A stretch of 64,000 nt of DNA from Boletus sp. NGJ (lineage: Eukaryota; Basidiomycota; Agaricomycetes; Boletales; Boletaceae), in assembly GCA_019096195.1 (NCBI GenBank), contig JAGTXK010000219.1:62001-126000 (forward strand). Direction: 5' to 3'. Made by a program: the position numbers and the translations under genes. The notes under the pieces are model-generated. The model was given only the letters and a program-made list of their open reading frames with translations, had not been told where the DNA came from and made no database searches. Shown in pieces: positions 12,461-24,083 of the stretch (within the stretch, counting starts at the first letter, position 1; every line of letters starts with the position of its first letter).

Positions 12461-12550
12461 GAGTGGAACTGAGTGAACGGTGAGGCGATGCCACAGTCAG
12501 ATTCCCCGCGGGCTAAACAGTGTTGTTTACGCCCTATTACCCCGCTACTT

Positions 12551-13659
12551 ATGACAACACAAAACGACCAGGAGAGACTCCTCAGCATACTACATGCTCA
12601 CGGCCAACAATTTTTGAGTGCGTTTGACGTTCCCGCCATACCAAAACACGAAACGAACGACTCAGATGGTTCGGAGCCTGAGGAAGAATGGATAGGCTTC
12701 GGTTCGCCAGCCAACAGAAGCACTTCCGAGACAGATTCAGATGGTGAGTGCAATGGTGGTGCGTAACCAATCACTCGAGTCTCCATCTAATTGAGAATTC
12801 CACAGGCTTTGAACAAGAAGATGAATTCGCGTCAAGTTCCTCGCGCACACCAGATATCACGGTATTCCTAGAATCAACACGAAAACAGCCAGTAACCAGC
12901 CTTTCGGCCAAGGAACTCAGGAAATCGTTTATGGTACACCGGTTTTAGTGTTGCGAATATCATCTTTACTTTTTTTTAGTCATCCAAAGTGTCCAACATT
13001 GCATCATCTTCCATGCAACCTGTATCCAAGGGAAAGATATCCGATGGAGAGTCAGACGACGAACGGTACGCATTCTTCATTCCCTCGTTCATGTAAGGTG
13101 TCTTCAAAGGTTCTGATTTCCTGACAAGTACGAACACCCAAAACGACGCCCTCCTCCATCGTTTAGTGCATACCAAACTACTCTCAGGATCCCTTAACCC
13201 GGAACTCGATCTTAATCATGCGCAGAGGGGAAAGGCGTTGACCGGCCGTGTCTTAGAGTTGGCAGGAGAGGCTAAGCTCGGTAAGGGTGAAGGCATGTTT
13301 CGTCAAGAGCAGCGCAATAAAGCAGCAAAGCGCGTACGAGATGGCTTGATTCGAAAGCAAAGGGAGCAAAAGCAAAAAACCCTTGAAGAGGTACTGATTG
13401 CAGTGATACACTCAACGTTTTGTTGACGAAGTCGCAGGCTAAAGATTTAGGCAACTATCACCCAACCCTCAAGCGACTTTATGACTCAAACTCATCTTCC
13501 ACGCCAAGGAAGAAGCGAGCCCGAGGTCTGGGAATGGGCGTCGGGAAATTTGTTGGAGGAACCCTCAAGCTTAGTCGAGAAGAAATTGCATCAGCGACAG
13601 GATCCGGGAAACGGTTACAGAGTGATGGTCGTCGGGGAGTGCGCAAACAGCCACGTTAG
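12551..13659 (+). CDS. Faf1/C1orf131-like ribosome assembly factor
   Basis: This is a predicted nucleolar protein of small-subunit ribosome assembly. Starting at ATG 12551 (MTTQNDQERLL), four short introns join an acidic Ser-rich N-terminal part to a basic helical C-terminal part. The latter contains ELAGEAKLGKGEGMFRQEQR, RDGLIRKQREQKQKTLEEAK, DLGNYHPTLKRLYD and a glycine-rich end, GLGMGVGKFVGGTLKLSREE. That last element, GxGxGKFxxGxLxLSxxEI, is the feature I associate with the Faf1/C1orf131 (DUF4602) family. An in-frame upstream ATG at 12488 would add 21 residues. It is divergently transcribed from the DUF7719-like gene. Confidence 0.65.
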
Positions 13660-13967
13660 AAAAGAGCTTCGACGAAGTTCACAGTGACCTACCATCAGCC
13701 GGTGCTCGCCTTGTCTACGATGATTGAGTTGTATAATACATTACATTCTTCAGACGAGCACGGTAATATACAATCATGTACAGACGTTCTCATAAATTTA
13801 TTGGTACCTTTACATGTGGAGTGCCTGTAACCCATCGTTGATGTCAGCTTCGTCTTCCTGATGCCGCATGGAGGCATGTGAGGCAGCGTAATCCCTCTCC
13901 GATCGTCTGTCGCTGGAGCTTCGAGTGTCTTTAGTTCATGCACCACAGGGGTGAGGGTCCATGGAGC
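13660..13967. other. Convergent intergenic region
   Basis: This is 3'-to-3' spacer between the Faf1-like gene and the low-complexity protein gene. The open frames here are short and lack coding character. Nothing is supported. Confidence 0.45.
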
Positions 13968-15742
13968 TTACTTGGAGTACTGCTGAGGCGGTCTCTCCAG
14001 AGGCACTTGACCCGAGTGGCTGTATGTCCTATGCGATGCTCGAGAAGACACTCTGCTTGGGGTGTGCGTCTCCGACCTCCCTTGCAGTTTATGGTCTCCG
14101 TGCTCTCTATGTCCACCATGTTCTCTGTAACCTCCGTAATCTCTGTGTGTGTTGGGATCCCTGTAACCTCTGTAATCTCTGTATTCGCTGTGGTTTGGGT
14201 AGTCAGCGTAACCTCGGTACCGGTGATCTCGGTGATCTCGGTGATCACGCCAGTCTCTTTCTCTGTGATCGTGATACTCTCCATGATCTGGGTGATAATC
14301 ATAACCCCGCCTATACGAGGGGTCAGAGCGGTAGCTACGGGATGAGTAACTCCTATCATGCCTGAGAGCATTCTCAGAGACTAATCAGATAGCGTGAGGG
14401 TATCTTACCTGAGCTGACTGGAAGAGGGGTAAGCATCGATTCGGACGACGTGAGGTTCACTATACCCTCGATGAGGTCCTCCGTCGTGACTATCGTATCT
14501 GCCCACACAGTTGAGAACTTGATGGCGCGTGAAAAAACTCGCTCACCTATATAATTCTCTCCCGTGCTCATCCTGGACCACGAATGGACCTGGACGTGAC
14601 GGCCGCGACCTTCCACTGAAGTCCCCGACTCTAGAAGTGAACAGATGTCATAATACAGGGGGGTTGTCAGAGCCTCAGCATTACCTAGTTATTTCGTTTC
14701 CGTATTCATCTTGAAATATTACATTCATTCCGCCTGGGATGATATAATATATAGGGGCATCTTTGTCGTAACCACTGGCACGAGCATATCTATCAAGATA
14801 GATTTCTGGATTGTGGTGTGAATGGGAATGGGCCTGCAAAGACCTCAGCTTTCGATCTCACAGGAACGAGGTAGAGACGAACGTCGTGCAATACCTCGTA
14901 GGTGTGGTTGCCGTGGATGTCTGTTGGGGATCTTAAACCTGGTACGTAACCCCCAGAGTAGTTACGTGGAAGTGGCGGGATCTGCGGGGAGTTGCTTAAA
15001 GTCATTCACATCGATAGGTAATAATTCTGCACGCACCACCCTTTCACTCGGATGCGAAGGTGGAGTACGCAAAGCTTCAATAGTGTGATCACTACCAGAC
15101 GCAGACGACCTGCTTGGGGAAGGGCTCATGATTACAGGCTCATCAAGATTGACCCGCCCCCCGTGACTACCATGGAACGAGCCAGCGCGCTGCAGTGGTG
15201 GGGGGCGATCCAACAACCTTGGGACGTCATGCAGCCTTCCCGCGTGTTCACGATGTTCGCGTTCCGATAATGTCATCGAAACAGGACTCTCAATTGCTGG
15301 TCCAAGAGAAGGCAAAGCTGAGGGTATCTTGACGGGCCGCGCATTGAGGACACCTCCCAACACTGCGTCGGGACTGTCGACTCGAATATAACCTTCATTA
15401 TAGTCGTCTGCGTCGGTCGGCGTACGTGACGGCAACGGGGTAAAAAGCTACGCATTAGACATGAGAAGCAAGCTCAGAGATGCCGTGCATCAACGTGACT
15501 GCTTACGGGTTCTCTTCTCTGTAGCTGATGCGGTCGATAAAAAAAGTCTACACCTGATGCTAAACATGACTTGCCTTTGTGCTTGATCTTCTCAAGACTT
15601 GCGGCTGTGATCGATTCATAGGCTCTGGTTGGAAGTCTGTCGCTGGCGGATAGCCCTGGGGATAATCTGTATATATTGTGGGTTCGCCACGATGGGTACG
15701 ATTGCGAGAACCAGAGAATGCCTTGAACATGTTGAAGGGCAT
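13968..15742 (-). CDS. Basidiomycete protein with QDExGxExxR repeats and an H/D/R/Y-rich tail
   Basis: Function unknown. ATG 15742 starts MPFNMFKAFSGSRNRTHRGE. The middle is disordered (SPSPSRSSASGSDHTIEALR). Two related segments follow, IIPGGMNVIFQDEYGNEITR and, after an intron, FVVQDEHGRELYR, joined by VGDFSGRSRPSRPGP. The last exon, ending at TAA 13968-13970, encodes a striking tail of alternating His, Asp, Arg, Tyr and Gly (DWRDHRDHRDHRYRGYADYP and similar). This frame is the one continuous with the upstream exons; the overlapping minus-strand frame rich in Thr/Glu/Ile is its shadow. There is no signal peptide or membrane span. The tail resembles low-complexity RNA-associated or phase-separating proteins, but that is only an analogy. 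Confidence 0.7.
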
Positions 15743-16106
15743 GCTCGAGGTGCAGGAGAAGGCTGATGTAGTTAATTAGCAGGTGCTGATTCAAGAATTT
15801 ATGGCAGGCAGACATGAGGCAGCCGTATGGCTGGCAATTTCTGATCAGCCATTTTGCGTTCCCTAAGGATTAAAACACGAGGCATCGACAGACGCTCGTG
15901 TTCTCATGCTCTAACTAACAATCGCGAACGTATAAATTTCCAGATCCCACTATCATATAGTCTCATGGTACCACGAAAATCCTCAGACCACCGCATCGTC
16001 CGCAGTCCAAGTTAGAGTTTGATGCCGGATATACTTAATAGATACACAGCGCAGGATTGACTTCATACCCACCAGCCGCATTACGCCACCAGCGAGCGGT
16101 ATCCCA
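15743..16106. other. Upstream region of the H/D/R/Y-tail gene
   Basis: This 364-base gap lies between a gene start (15742, minus) and the 3' end of the zinc-ribbon gene. It is AT-rich with scattered short repeats and must hold the promoter of the gene at 13968-15742. I see no other feature. Confidence 0.4.
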
Positions 16107-17339
16107 TCAGGAGGTCAGGCCGCTCAAAGCGCCACTTTGATGCTGAAGTTGCTTCACCTGTCCAAGGGCATGAGCAACTTTACCAATCGCCTCCGCAGTC
16201 GCTGCTACACTCGGAGGATCCAAGAGACTTGGACTAGCGCATGTCATGGCAAGTCTCTCGGACAGCGACCCGAGGGCCATCTCCAGCGCCTGAACAGATG
16301 CATCAAGAGGTAGTACGGTAGCTGCCGGCAGAGCAGCGACCTGTCACCATGATAAGCATCTCATTTTTAAAAGATCATATAAATAATTACCAGCTGCGTA
16401 CTTCGCAATTCAGAACTCGCGCGGGAGGAAAGGTCCACGGTCAACTGGTTGCAGTGTCAGAGAAATTTCCTATGACTACAACAGAAATACCTTGGGAGTC
16501 TCAAGAGGAGGATCCAGAGTGGGAAGCTGAATTGGGTGTGGGCTGTTACGGGAAACAGCAGATCCTTTGCCAGACGCTCCTGGCTGCTGTGAACCCCCAG
16601 TTGGCCCGTGTTCGGGCGGAAAGACTCCTGCCGATACGGGAGCAAAACGTTGCCATCCTTCCGAGTCCTCGGTGATGTATATGGTCCCACATATGACACA
16701 TTCCTGGTCAGAGGATGTTATACACAATGGCAAAGCTGTGCGAGATAACCGCAGACCTTGCGAGGATCTTTGTCAATGCCTGTCTTTGGTGGTCTGACAA
16801 GCGGAATTCCATAACATCGGGTATTAGGACACTCCTCTGCTAGCATGGCCCACCCTTTTAGTAAACGCTTCCCAATTTCAGTGGAGGCTTGGTCTGACTG
16901 CTGGCGACGTCGAATCATGTCCTCGGTTTCGGCTGGAGGAGCAAAGGTAGGTGAACTCAAAGTACTGGAGAGATCCGTAGGCGGGGTTGATGGCCGTGAA
17001 GCAGGCGATGTAGAAGGAACGGTTGAGGATGATTGAGACTCCGTTCCCTCATTCCATTGAGCTTTATCGTAGGGGTGATTCCTCTAGTAACGTGATAAAA
17101 GATAGCATACTCACTATTTGGAGGCCCGTCGCAGTTTGCACAGTAGCGGACGGCAGGTTGTTGGCCTTCCGGGGATCTCAGTAGCGGCACGCCTCTGCAA
17201 GATGGAGCAGGACAAGGGCAGTCTGTGAGCACCTGGGATGATATTGGATAAGTGGGGTTCCTCTGAATGGCAAGGGTCATACCCATCCTCTCAGCATATA
17301 CTTTCCGAGTTTGTTGGAGACATCGTCGATCTTACTCAT
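16107..17339 (-). CDS. Tandem zinc-ribbon protein, Sjogren/scleroderma autoantigen p27 (ZNRD2) family
   Basis: From ATG 17339 (MSKIDDVSNKLGKYMLRGW) two copies of the same module are visible. Copy one is LRGW-VLTDCPCPAPSCRGVPLLR with a closing CANC; copy two is LLKGWAMLAEECPNTRCYGI then PLVRPP and, after an intron, CVICG. Each gives a CxxxxC ... CxxC zinc ribbon led by an amphipathic LLxGW helix. A Ser/Pro-rich linker separates them. The tail is long and partly helical (SVQALEMALGSLSERLAM) and ends SGALSGLTS at 16107. The human homologue has one ribbon; the two-ribbon form is seen directly here. The molecular role of the family is poorly known. The gene diverges from the GH47 gene by 127 bases. 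Confidence 0.8.
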
Positions 17340-17466
17340 AATGTTGAGAGTTTATGAACAAGCCTAGGATCTGGCGTCTGCGGAGTGTTATTGAACACGT
17401 GACGTTGATCACTCGAGTGCCACGTTTGTAATGGGCAGTCGCGTCTCGGACTTGCACTCTCGCGTC

Positions 17467-20400
17467 ATGAAATGGCCAAATCAATGGCCACTCTCACTCC
17501 CGCTCTATTTTCTAACAGTTTATGACAACCCCAGCTTTGTTCAAGCATCCACTGCTGGAGCGACTGTATGGTCAAATCAACGGAAGCAAATGTTCCGGTA
17601 CGTCTCTGATTTCGTTCGGAGACCCGTGTGTAACACCATGTAGAGATGCCACTCGCGATTTATGGTATCATGGTTTTGATAATTACATGTCGAGCGGTGC
17701 GTTTTGGTGATTGCTCGTCCATGACGTCGTCTAAAGACTTGACAGCTTTCCCACTTGATGAGGTGACTGGCTTTCGATGACGCATCAGCCACACGATATT
17801 GACCGACGCAAGCTCTCACCACTTTCCTGTACAGGGAGAGGTCCAGACTGGGAGAACCCGTATGATTGTCTCGTCATGTAGAGAACGACGCTAACGACAG
17901 ACCAGAGCAAACACAGCATTCAACGATGTTTCCGGAAATTTCTCCCTGACACTTGTTGATGTATTGGATACACTAGTTGTACTCGACGATCCACCAGGTT
18001 TCCAAGACGCGGTCAAAAATGTCATCGACTGGGTTTCTTTCGATGTGAACACAAAACCACAAGTGTTTGAAACCACGATTCGTGTCCTCGGTGGCCTTTT
18101 GTCCGGACATATTTTCGCCAGCGAGCCAGGACAACCATTTTATCTTCCATGGTACCGCGGACAACTTTTGTACATGGCTCACGACCTTGGAAAGCGACTG
18201 TTGCCTGCATTTGCAACGCCAACTGGGCTTCCGTATGCTAGAGTAAGTGACATTTGTATCAGTCAACCCTGAAGCTTATCTCTCCCCAGCTTAATCTGCG
18301 GCACGGTGTTCCAAAGGGAGAGTCTCAAGATACCTGTTGGTCATTTCTATGTCTCGGGAGCAACATCTCATTCGACTCTAGGTACTGCTGGGGCAGGTTC
18401 TTTGATACTAGAGCTTGGTACACTGAGTAGACTCACTGGGGATGAGCGCTTCGAGAGAGTCGCCTACAAAGCATATTTTGCATTATGGAACCGCAGATCA
18501 GACCTTGATTTGGTGTCCAACACAATCAATATTCGGACCGGGGTCGGTACCGTCTCCTCCCCCCCCTTTTCACTTGTTCTGGTGCTTATTTCCAGTCTAG
18601 TTATGGACACCTCCAGAGATCACGGGGATCGGTGCTGGCATAGACTCTTTCTACGAATACGCACTAAAATGGTACATTCTAAGTGGTATGTTATCCGCAA
18701 CGCTCACCGCATGAACGTCTTTCCTTACTCTCACGCCATAGGAGAAGTCGAGTTTTTGGATGTTTGGCAAGAAGGGTACGCAGCAGTCATGCGACATGTC
18801 CGCTCTCTCGACGGTCATTGGGTAAGACTTCGGTCACTCATCTTCCTGCTACCCACCAATGACTGTTTTCAGTACCGTATTGTCAATCCATATACCGGAG
18901 ACCAGGTCTATACAACGATAGATTCACTCTCCGCCTTCTGGCCAGGTTTGCAGGTTCTTGGTGGAGATGTTCCTAACGCCATCAAATCTCACCTGACTTG
19001 TGAGGACCTGCATGGCGTCGTATTCGGTCGTAGTCTAACCCTTGCATAGACTGGAACATATGGAGACGGCATTCAGGATTGCCCGAGGTGTGGGATGCAC
19101 ATGTTATGCAGGCGACATCCTTTCAATATCCCCTTCGCCCCGAATTTATCGAATCTACCTGGTATCTTTACAGGGTAAGTAGTGGTGGCAATGATCTATC
19201 ACCTTTTACTGATGCGTTAATTAGGCCACCCGAGACACCTACTACCTTGATATTGGAGAGCGCGTTCTGAAAGATCTCGTTATTAGAACGAAGGTAGACT
19301 GTGGACTTACTGGAATCAAAGACTTACGCACCAATGCAAGGGACGACAGGATGGAGTCGTTCGCGCTTTCAGAAACCTTGAAGGTAAAATTTCCCTTTCT
19401 TATCAATGACAACCGGGATGGATTTGATCTTGCATCATAGTATCTGTACCTTCTTTTCGACGAAAAGAATAATCTGAACAGTGACGATTCCCATTATGTG
19501 TTAAGCACGGAGGGTCATATTCTTTCCCTTCCGAGGCATGCTCTCAAGCCTATGTCACCTGCACGTCGAAGGCTTCGTAGGGAGGAAAATCTCCAGTGTC
19601 CTGCATATCATCCTTTCCAAGGGTTCGTCCCAAGTGGTGTCGTGAGAGGTCTCACGCGTGGAGTGGGCTCGCGCCCCGACGCTGACTATGCAAGAGAGCT
19701 AATCGGACTGCGACCTCAGCCGTTGGACGAATGGCATTGGTACACCGATGGCTGGTGTTCGTTACCTCAAGTGGATCCATTTGTGAGACCTGCTTGCTGA
19801 GTTACCTGACACCTGACTCTTAAGTCGTGACAGACGTATGACTTTATCATGTCTCCGGGGGGTCGCATAGTTGCAGAGGATCAAAATCCAGGAAACCAGA
19901 AGCTACAACTTGTGGCAGATGGAATTTTACTCCAGAACATCACTGGAATACGAGCTCACATCGTCAGTCGCCTCGATGGAAAGGGATATGACATCACTAA
20001 ACGTGGGTGGATTTGTCTGCGTTGTCGAGCTTGATGCTCAGTTCCCTGCAATAGTCGGCCCACACTCTGTTCGAACCGGCCAGTTAGTCTATGTCAACGA
20101 TACAGCACTGCTCTTACCAGAAGATGAATTAAAAATCCAACCTGACGTCCGTCTGCGGATATTTCTGGACACCATGGACCCCATGCTTCCAGCTCGTCCT
20201 GGGATGCTAGAATTGAATGCAGAATTTCATGTAATCGCCCATACTGCTACATTTGGTGCAGACATAACCTGGGTAGGGAGCCCAAAACCGCTCATATTTG
20301 GGCGCGCTGAGGGGGTTCGGATTCGAAGAGATGACACGAACTTGCTCGGATGTCAGCCCTTTGATCAAGACCTTGCTGGTGATACTGTGTTTTTATGGAG

Positions 20401-20761
20401 GGGTGGTTGCCCCTTCCTAGAAAAGCTCATTTTTGCTCGGGACGCAGGCGCCTCGGGGGTCATTGTTGTCAACACCGACGACACACACGTTAACCCTTCG
20501 GCTACCTCAGATGAGGTAGCGGCAGCGGGTGAACTCCACAACGTTGCACTCGTGCTGTTGCCACATACGACAGGGAAGAATATTGCTGCTATGTTGGATG
20601 CTTCTGGTTTGTTTGGATACGGTAATGTTCTGTTTTCCATTGATTCAGAAGGATGGACGGGTCAACGAAAGGCTGGTGGAGATAAAACTGATGAGGGCCA
20701 GACGCCGCGTGTACTATACATTAGCGGGCATCCCTTGCTGAACACCCGGTTGATAGTGTAA
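17467..20761 (+). CDS. GH47 EDEM-type alpha-mannosidase with PA domain
   Basis: This is a predicted ER enzyme or lectin that trims or recognises mannose on misfolded glycoproteins for ER-associated degradation. From ATG 17467 (MKWPNQWPLSLPLYF, a weak signal peptide; an in-frame ATG lies at 17431) about 15 short introns are spliced. GH47 landmarks include RDATRDLWYHGFDNYM, SCTGRGPDWENP, SLTLVDVLDTLVVLDDP, TGAGSLILELGTLSRLTGD and IDSFYEYALK, ending in VLSTEGHILSLP. After GYDITK, an ordinary 52-base intron (20003-20054) restores the frame into GPHSVRTGQLVYVND. The C-terminal third holds a protease-associated domain (GCPFLEKLIFARDAGASGVI). The PA extension places it near EDEM3/Mnl rather than ER mannosidase I. 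No HDEL-type retention signal ends the protein. Confidence 0.88.
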
Positions 20762-21779
20762 TGCAATTTGCTAGACTGTGGGGTCACAATTTCCGACTTG
20801 GACAGTGGGTGAGTTGAACGTGAATTTGTTCGCACACTTTACTCTCCCCATGATGTATGGAAATTTGTGGATTAGATCTCTAGTACTAGTAGAGTAGCGC
20901 CCAATACCCTTTTCGGACAATACCAAGGTAGGCACGTGCACCCAAGACAATATACATGCGGGCACTCTCTATTTCTTGTCAATCAGACTGATATCAGATC
21001 GCGGAGAAAATGAGTAGCCTGTTTCTCCCTAATTCTAGCTTAAATACTAGATCTACCAATTTTCACATTTTACCCGGCGACAGCATCCAGGAGACGACCA
21101 TCCTATTGTGATGTTCATACCCGTGCAGCAGCCTTGCCGATCGGTCGTTCTTGTGTCTGTTCGTTCCGTGTGATCGCCCAGTAATGGCTGGCGTGGGAGC
21201 CGGCAAGGATGCAGGGACGCGATGCCGGATTAGCTGAGTCAGCTGATTCAGCGAGCCGTATCGGATGCCTCTGCTTCGTTTGACTTGTTGGCAAGTTAGT
21301 ACTAGATGCCAACGTTCTTTTCCTTCTTTCCATCCTGTTCGCTGCTTACCCACTGCTCTCTCCAGTCGTTCCGCACTGTCACTATAGAGGCTCGGGTTCG
21401 GGTTTCCTTGACACAGCTCATGCCTCAGGCTCACAAGTCACAACGAGGTGGTATGTCCTCCAATCTCTCTTATTTAATGTTGTACAATGTGAAACCAATG
21501 TGTGGGACAACTCGTGTTGCAACTGTCGCACCAGTGAAATGTGCAGCAGTTGTCGCGGTTATCGTCATTCCACACGCATTCGCGGGTGGCCCCGAGCCAT
21601 GGGAACGGGTCAACCCACTACATCATCCGGGGGGTAAGAGATACTGTAACCAACTTTTATGACTCGCTTTCGCTGCAACCAACTGGTATATAACATCAAC
21701 ACTATTCACAAAGAACAAGTTTAAATATCCCAAGAGAAATCTAACAATAAGGATAGGGTTTTGACGCGCCAATCGAGGC
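20762..21779. other. Convergent intergenic region of about 1 kb
   Basis: This lies between the 3' ends of the mannosidase and APRT genes and is long for this genome. A plus-strand frame of about 110 codons (about 21310-21632) contains a cysteine cluster (SCCNCRTSEMCSSC) but no suitable ATG. A minus-strand frame at 21063-21434 starts at GTG and looks like background. I support no gene here. Confidence 0.4.
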
Positions 21780-22499
21780 CTATTCCTGAATGATCGAATA
21801 AACTGGATCCTCAATGGTCCAGTTCTTTCGCAACGCGGATATTTCCACAATGAACAAGTACTCCAAGATATTCCCGCCGTGCATGCGAACGAGTGCACCT
21901 GCCGCACTGGCAGAGCCGCCTAGGGAAGGGTGCAAAGCTGAGTAACGATGTCGACGTGGGGGACTGAAATTGGACATACCAGTAGCGATGAGATCGTCAA
22001 CAACGATAACATTCTGCCCGTGTCGGATAGCTCCGTCCTGCATCTCAAATGTGTCCTATCGCAGAGAACCAATCAGGTGTGAGGCGCGGAGAGCGAGATC
22101 CAACGCACGGAGCCATACTCCTTCTCGTACGAGGTTTGCTTGCATGGTCCCGGAAGCTTTCCCTTTTTCCTCACCGGCACGAACGCCGCGCCCAATCGCA
22201 GAGCGATAAGTGGTCCGATAAGGAACCCTCGCGCGTCTAGGCCAACAACGACATCCACCTTCTTGCGCACTGATTTTGGTACCGTGTGGGAGGTTATGTG
22301 ATAGATAAAGTGAGTGATCATTGTCTCGAATGCGACGGGATCGCGGAAAATGGGGAAGATGTCGAGGAAACTGACACCCTGTTGAGCGATTCTCTACTTG
22401 AGACGAACCACACGAAAAAAAAGGGAACGGAAGACATACCGGCTTGGGAAAGTCTGGGTAGATGGTGACGATGCTCCGCAAAAGATCAATGTCAGACAT
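21780..22499 (-). CDS. APT1: Adenine phosphoribosyltransferase
   Basis: This enzyme condenses adenine with PRPP to AMP in purine salvage and is cytosolic. Reading from ATG 22499 (MSDIDLLRSIVTIYPDFPK), spliced exons give GVSFLDIFPIFRDPVAFETM, VVVGLDARGFLIGPLIALRL and GAAFVPVRKKGKLPG, then DTFEMQDGAIRHGQNVIVVD. The PRPP-binding signature VIVVDDLIATG is complete and followed, after an intron, by GSASAAGALVRMHGG. The stop is at 21780-21782. Length (about 185 residues) and motifs match ordinary APRT. The next 499 bases upstream carry its promoter. Confidence 0.93.
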
Positions 22500-22998
22500 G
22501 GCGGAGCCCACGCTCGTTACAAGAGAGAAGTTGGCCCTTGGAACTTGAGTAGGGAGCGGGGAAGGAGGGAAAAAAAAAAAAACCTAATCGAGGTGGGGTT
22601 GGATTACTGTCGGGTGCCGTGATCGGTCACGGAATGTAGAAATTTGAATTTTCCAAGATTGCAGTCCATCTCAGAACGTTGTACCCGCGTTCGGGGTTTA
22701 AATCTGGCATGTCGTGGGAGATTTTCAGTCGGAGATGGCATATTAAACCTCCACCTGTACGTGAATCCGGGACTTCGGTCACCCCGGTGGCATTGCCGGG
22801 GGGGCGGGGCCGTCATTCCATCAACTCGCTTGTCAAGCGTTGTCCCAAGTCGGTCGCTCCGCTATTCACAAGGCTTACTTATCGCACGTTCGTTACGGAG
22901 GGGTCATGATGATAGTCATAGATCGACAGTACCCTTGTAAGAGGCATAAGTAAAGTCATAGGCAGTACAAGGGGGGGAAAGCAAGGCGAGAGGACGTT
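22500..22998. other. Upstream region of APRT
   Basis: This gap separates the APRT start from the 3' end of the ribosomal protein S3a gene. It contains an A-run of about 12 bases near 22571 and a G/C-rich stretch near 22795-22812. I see no gene; it must contain the APRT promoter. Confidence 0.4.
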
Positions 22999-23965
22999 TT
23001 AGACAGACTCCAGAATCTCGGGCTCCTTGAACTCCTTCACCACCCGCGTGCCGGTCTCCTGTGAAAAACGGTCAGTGCCAGGGGATCATCGACGGGTTCA
23101 AGAAACACCAACGTCAGTCGACTCGCCGTGAAGCTCAAGTAGTTTCGACACATCAAATTTGGGTGCCTTGAGGATTTTGGCCTTGCGGATGTAGACGTTT
23201 TGTAGTGGGTAGATATTGCGCGTGTTCTTCTCGATCTCACGACCAATCGCCTCCGGAACAAACTTTTGCACCAGCTCCTTCAAATCGCAGCTAGTCGCCT
23301 CCCGAGTCATGATCTCCAACATCTTCTTGCGGATCTCGCGGATTTGACTCGTTTGAGCGTAGGTTGTTTTGCGCACTTGGTTTGGACGACGCTTTGTGAA
23401 GGCGATGGCAAACAGGCGGAGCAGGTAGCCATCCGTGGTCTTAACATCGACGTGTGCCTCTATCAGAGTTTGCCATTTACGGACAAGGGAACGCAGCTTG
23501 TCCGAAGTAAAGTCCATGCCGTAGAAGTTGGTGAGACAGTTCTTGCCCTGCACCTCATCAATCCGTAGCTTTATTTTTCGGAAGGACTGCTCCTCGTCCT
23601 TGTTGAGATCTGCGAGGGAGACCTCGATGATGCGACCCTTTAGCGAGTCATTGGCATTCTCTGCAGGACATGGTCAGACGAGGGCGAGGCAAAGCAGAGA
23701 GGATGCGTACTCAATCCCTGCGATCGGTTCACAAGGGTCTTTCCAATGTTCTTGACCTCGAACGTCGAGGGAGCCTTGATGTCATACCAATCTGAACAGA
23801 GATGAGTTGGGGTTTATATTGGACATGCAAGACATACCCTTGCGAGAGAAAGGGTCGACGACCTTTTTCTTGATGCCTTTCTTGCCCTTGGAGAGACGCT
23901 TGTTCTAGGGGAACGTGAGGCGACGGACAACTGGGGGTGCATGGACGTACTTTTCCTACAGCCAT
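22999..23965 (-). CDS. RPS1: 40S ribosomal protein S3a (eS1)
   Basis: This is a structural protein of the small ribosomal subunit. ATG 23965 begins MAVGK, interrupted by an intron right after the fifth codon, a layout common in ribosomal protein genes, then [20 protein letters not shown]. Further landmarks are [80 protein letters not shown] and [20 protein letters not shown]. The last exon encodes [19 protein letters not shown] and stops at 22999-23001. All of the family's core is present. It is divergent from ATG10 with 118 bases between starts. Confidence 0.96.
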
Positions 23966-24083
23966 GACGGAGGATGATGTGAGCCGGCAGTTGGGATGGC
24001 TGTAGTGTGCAGTTGTCAAGCGGTGGCTTGAACCTTATTCATGTGCTGCTACAGTCATTCTCACGCCACATTTCCTTTGAGCG

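Noticed and set aside
13931-14371. Minus-strand open frame rich in Thr, Glu and Ile (TEITEITGTEVTLTTQ).
   Set aside because: It is a shadow of the repeat exon; the frame continuous with upstream exons and their splice sites encodes the His/Asp/Arg/Tyr tail.
19981-20061. Apparent +1 frameshift in the GH47 mannosidase between GYDITK and the PA-containing part.
   Set aside because: A normal 52-base intron (20003-20054, GTGGGT to AATAG) joins GYDITK to LGPHSVRTGQLVYVND in frame, so the gene is intact.
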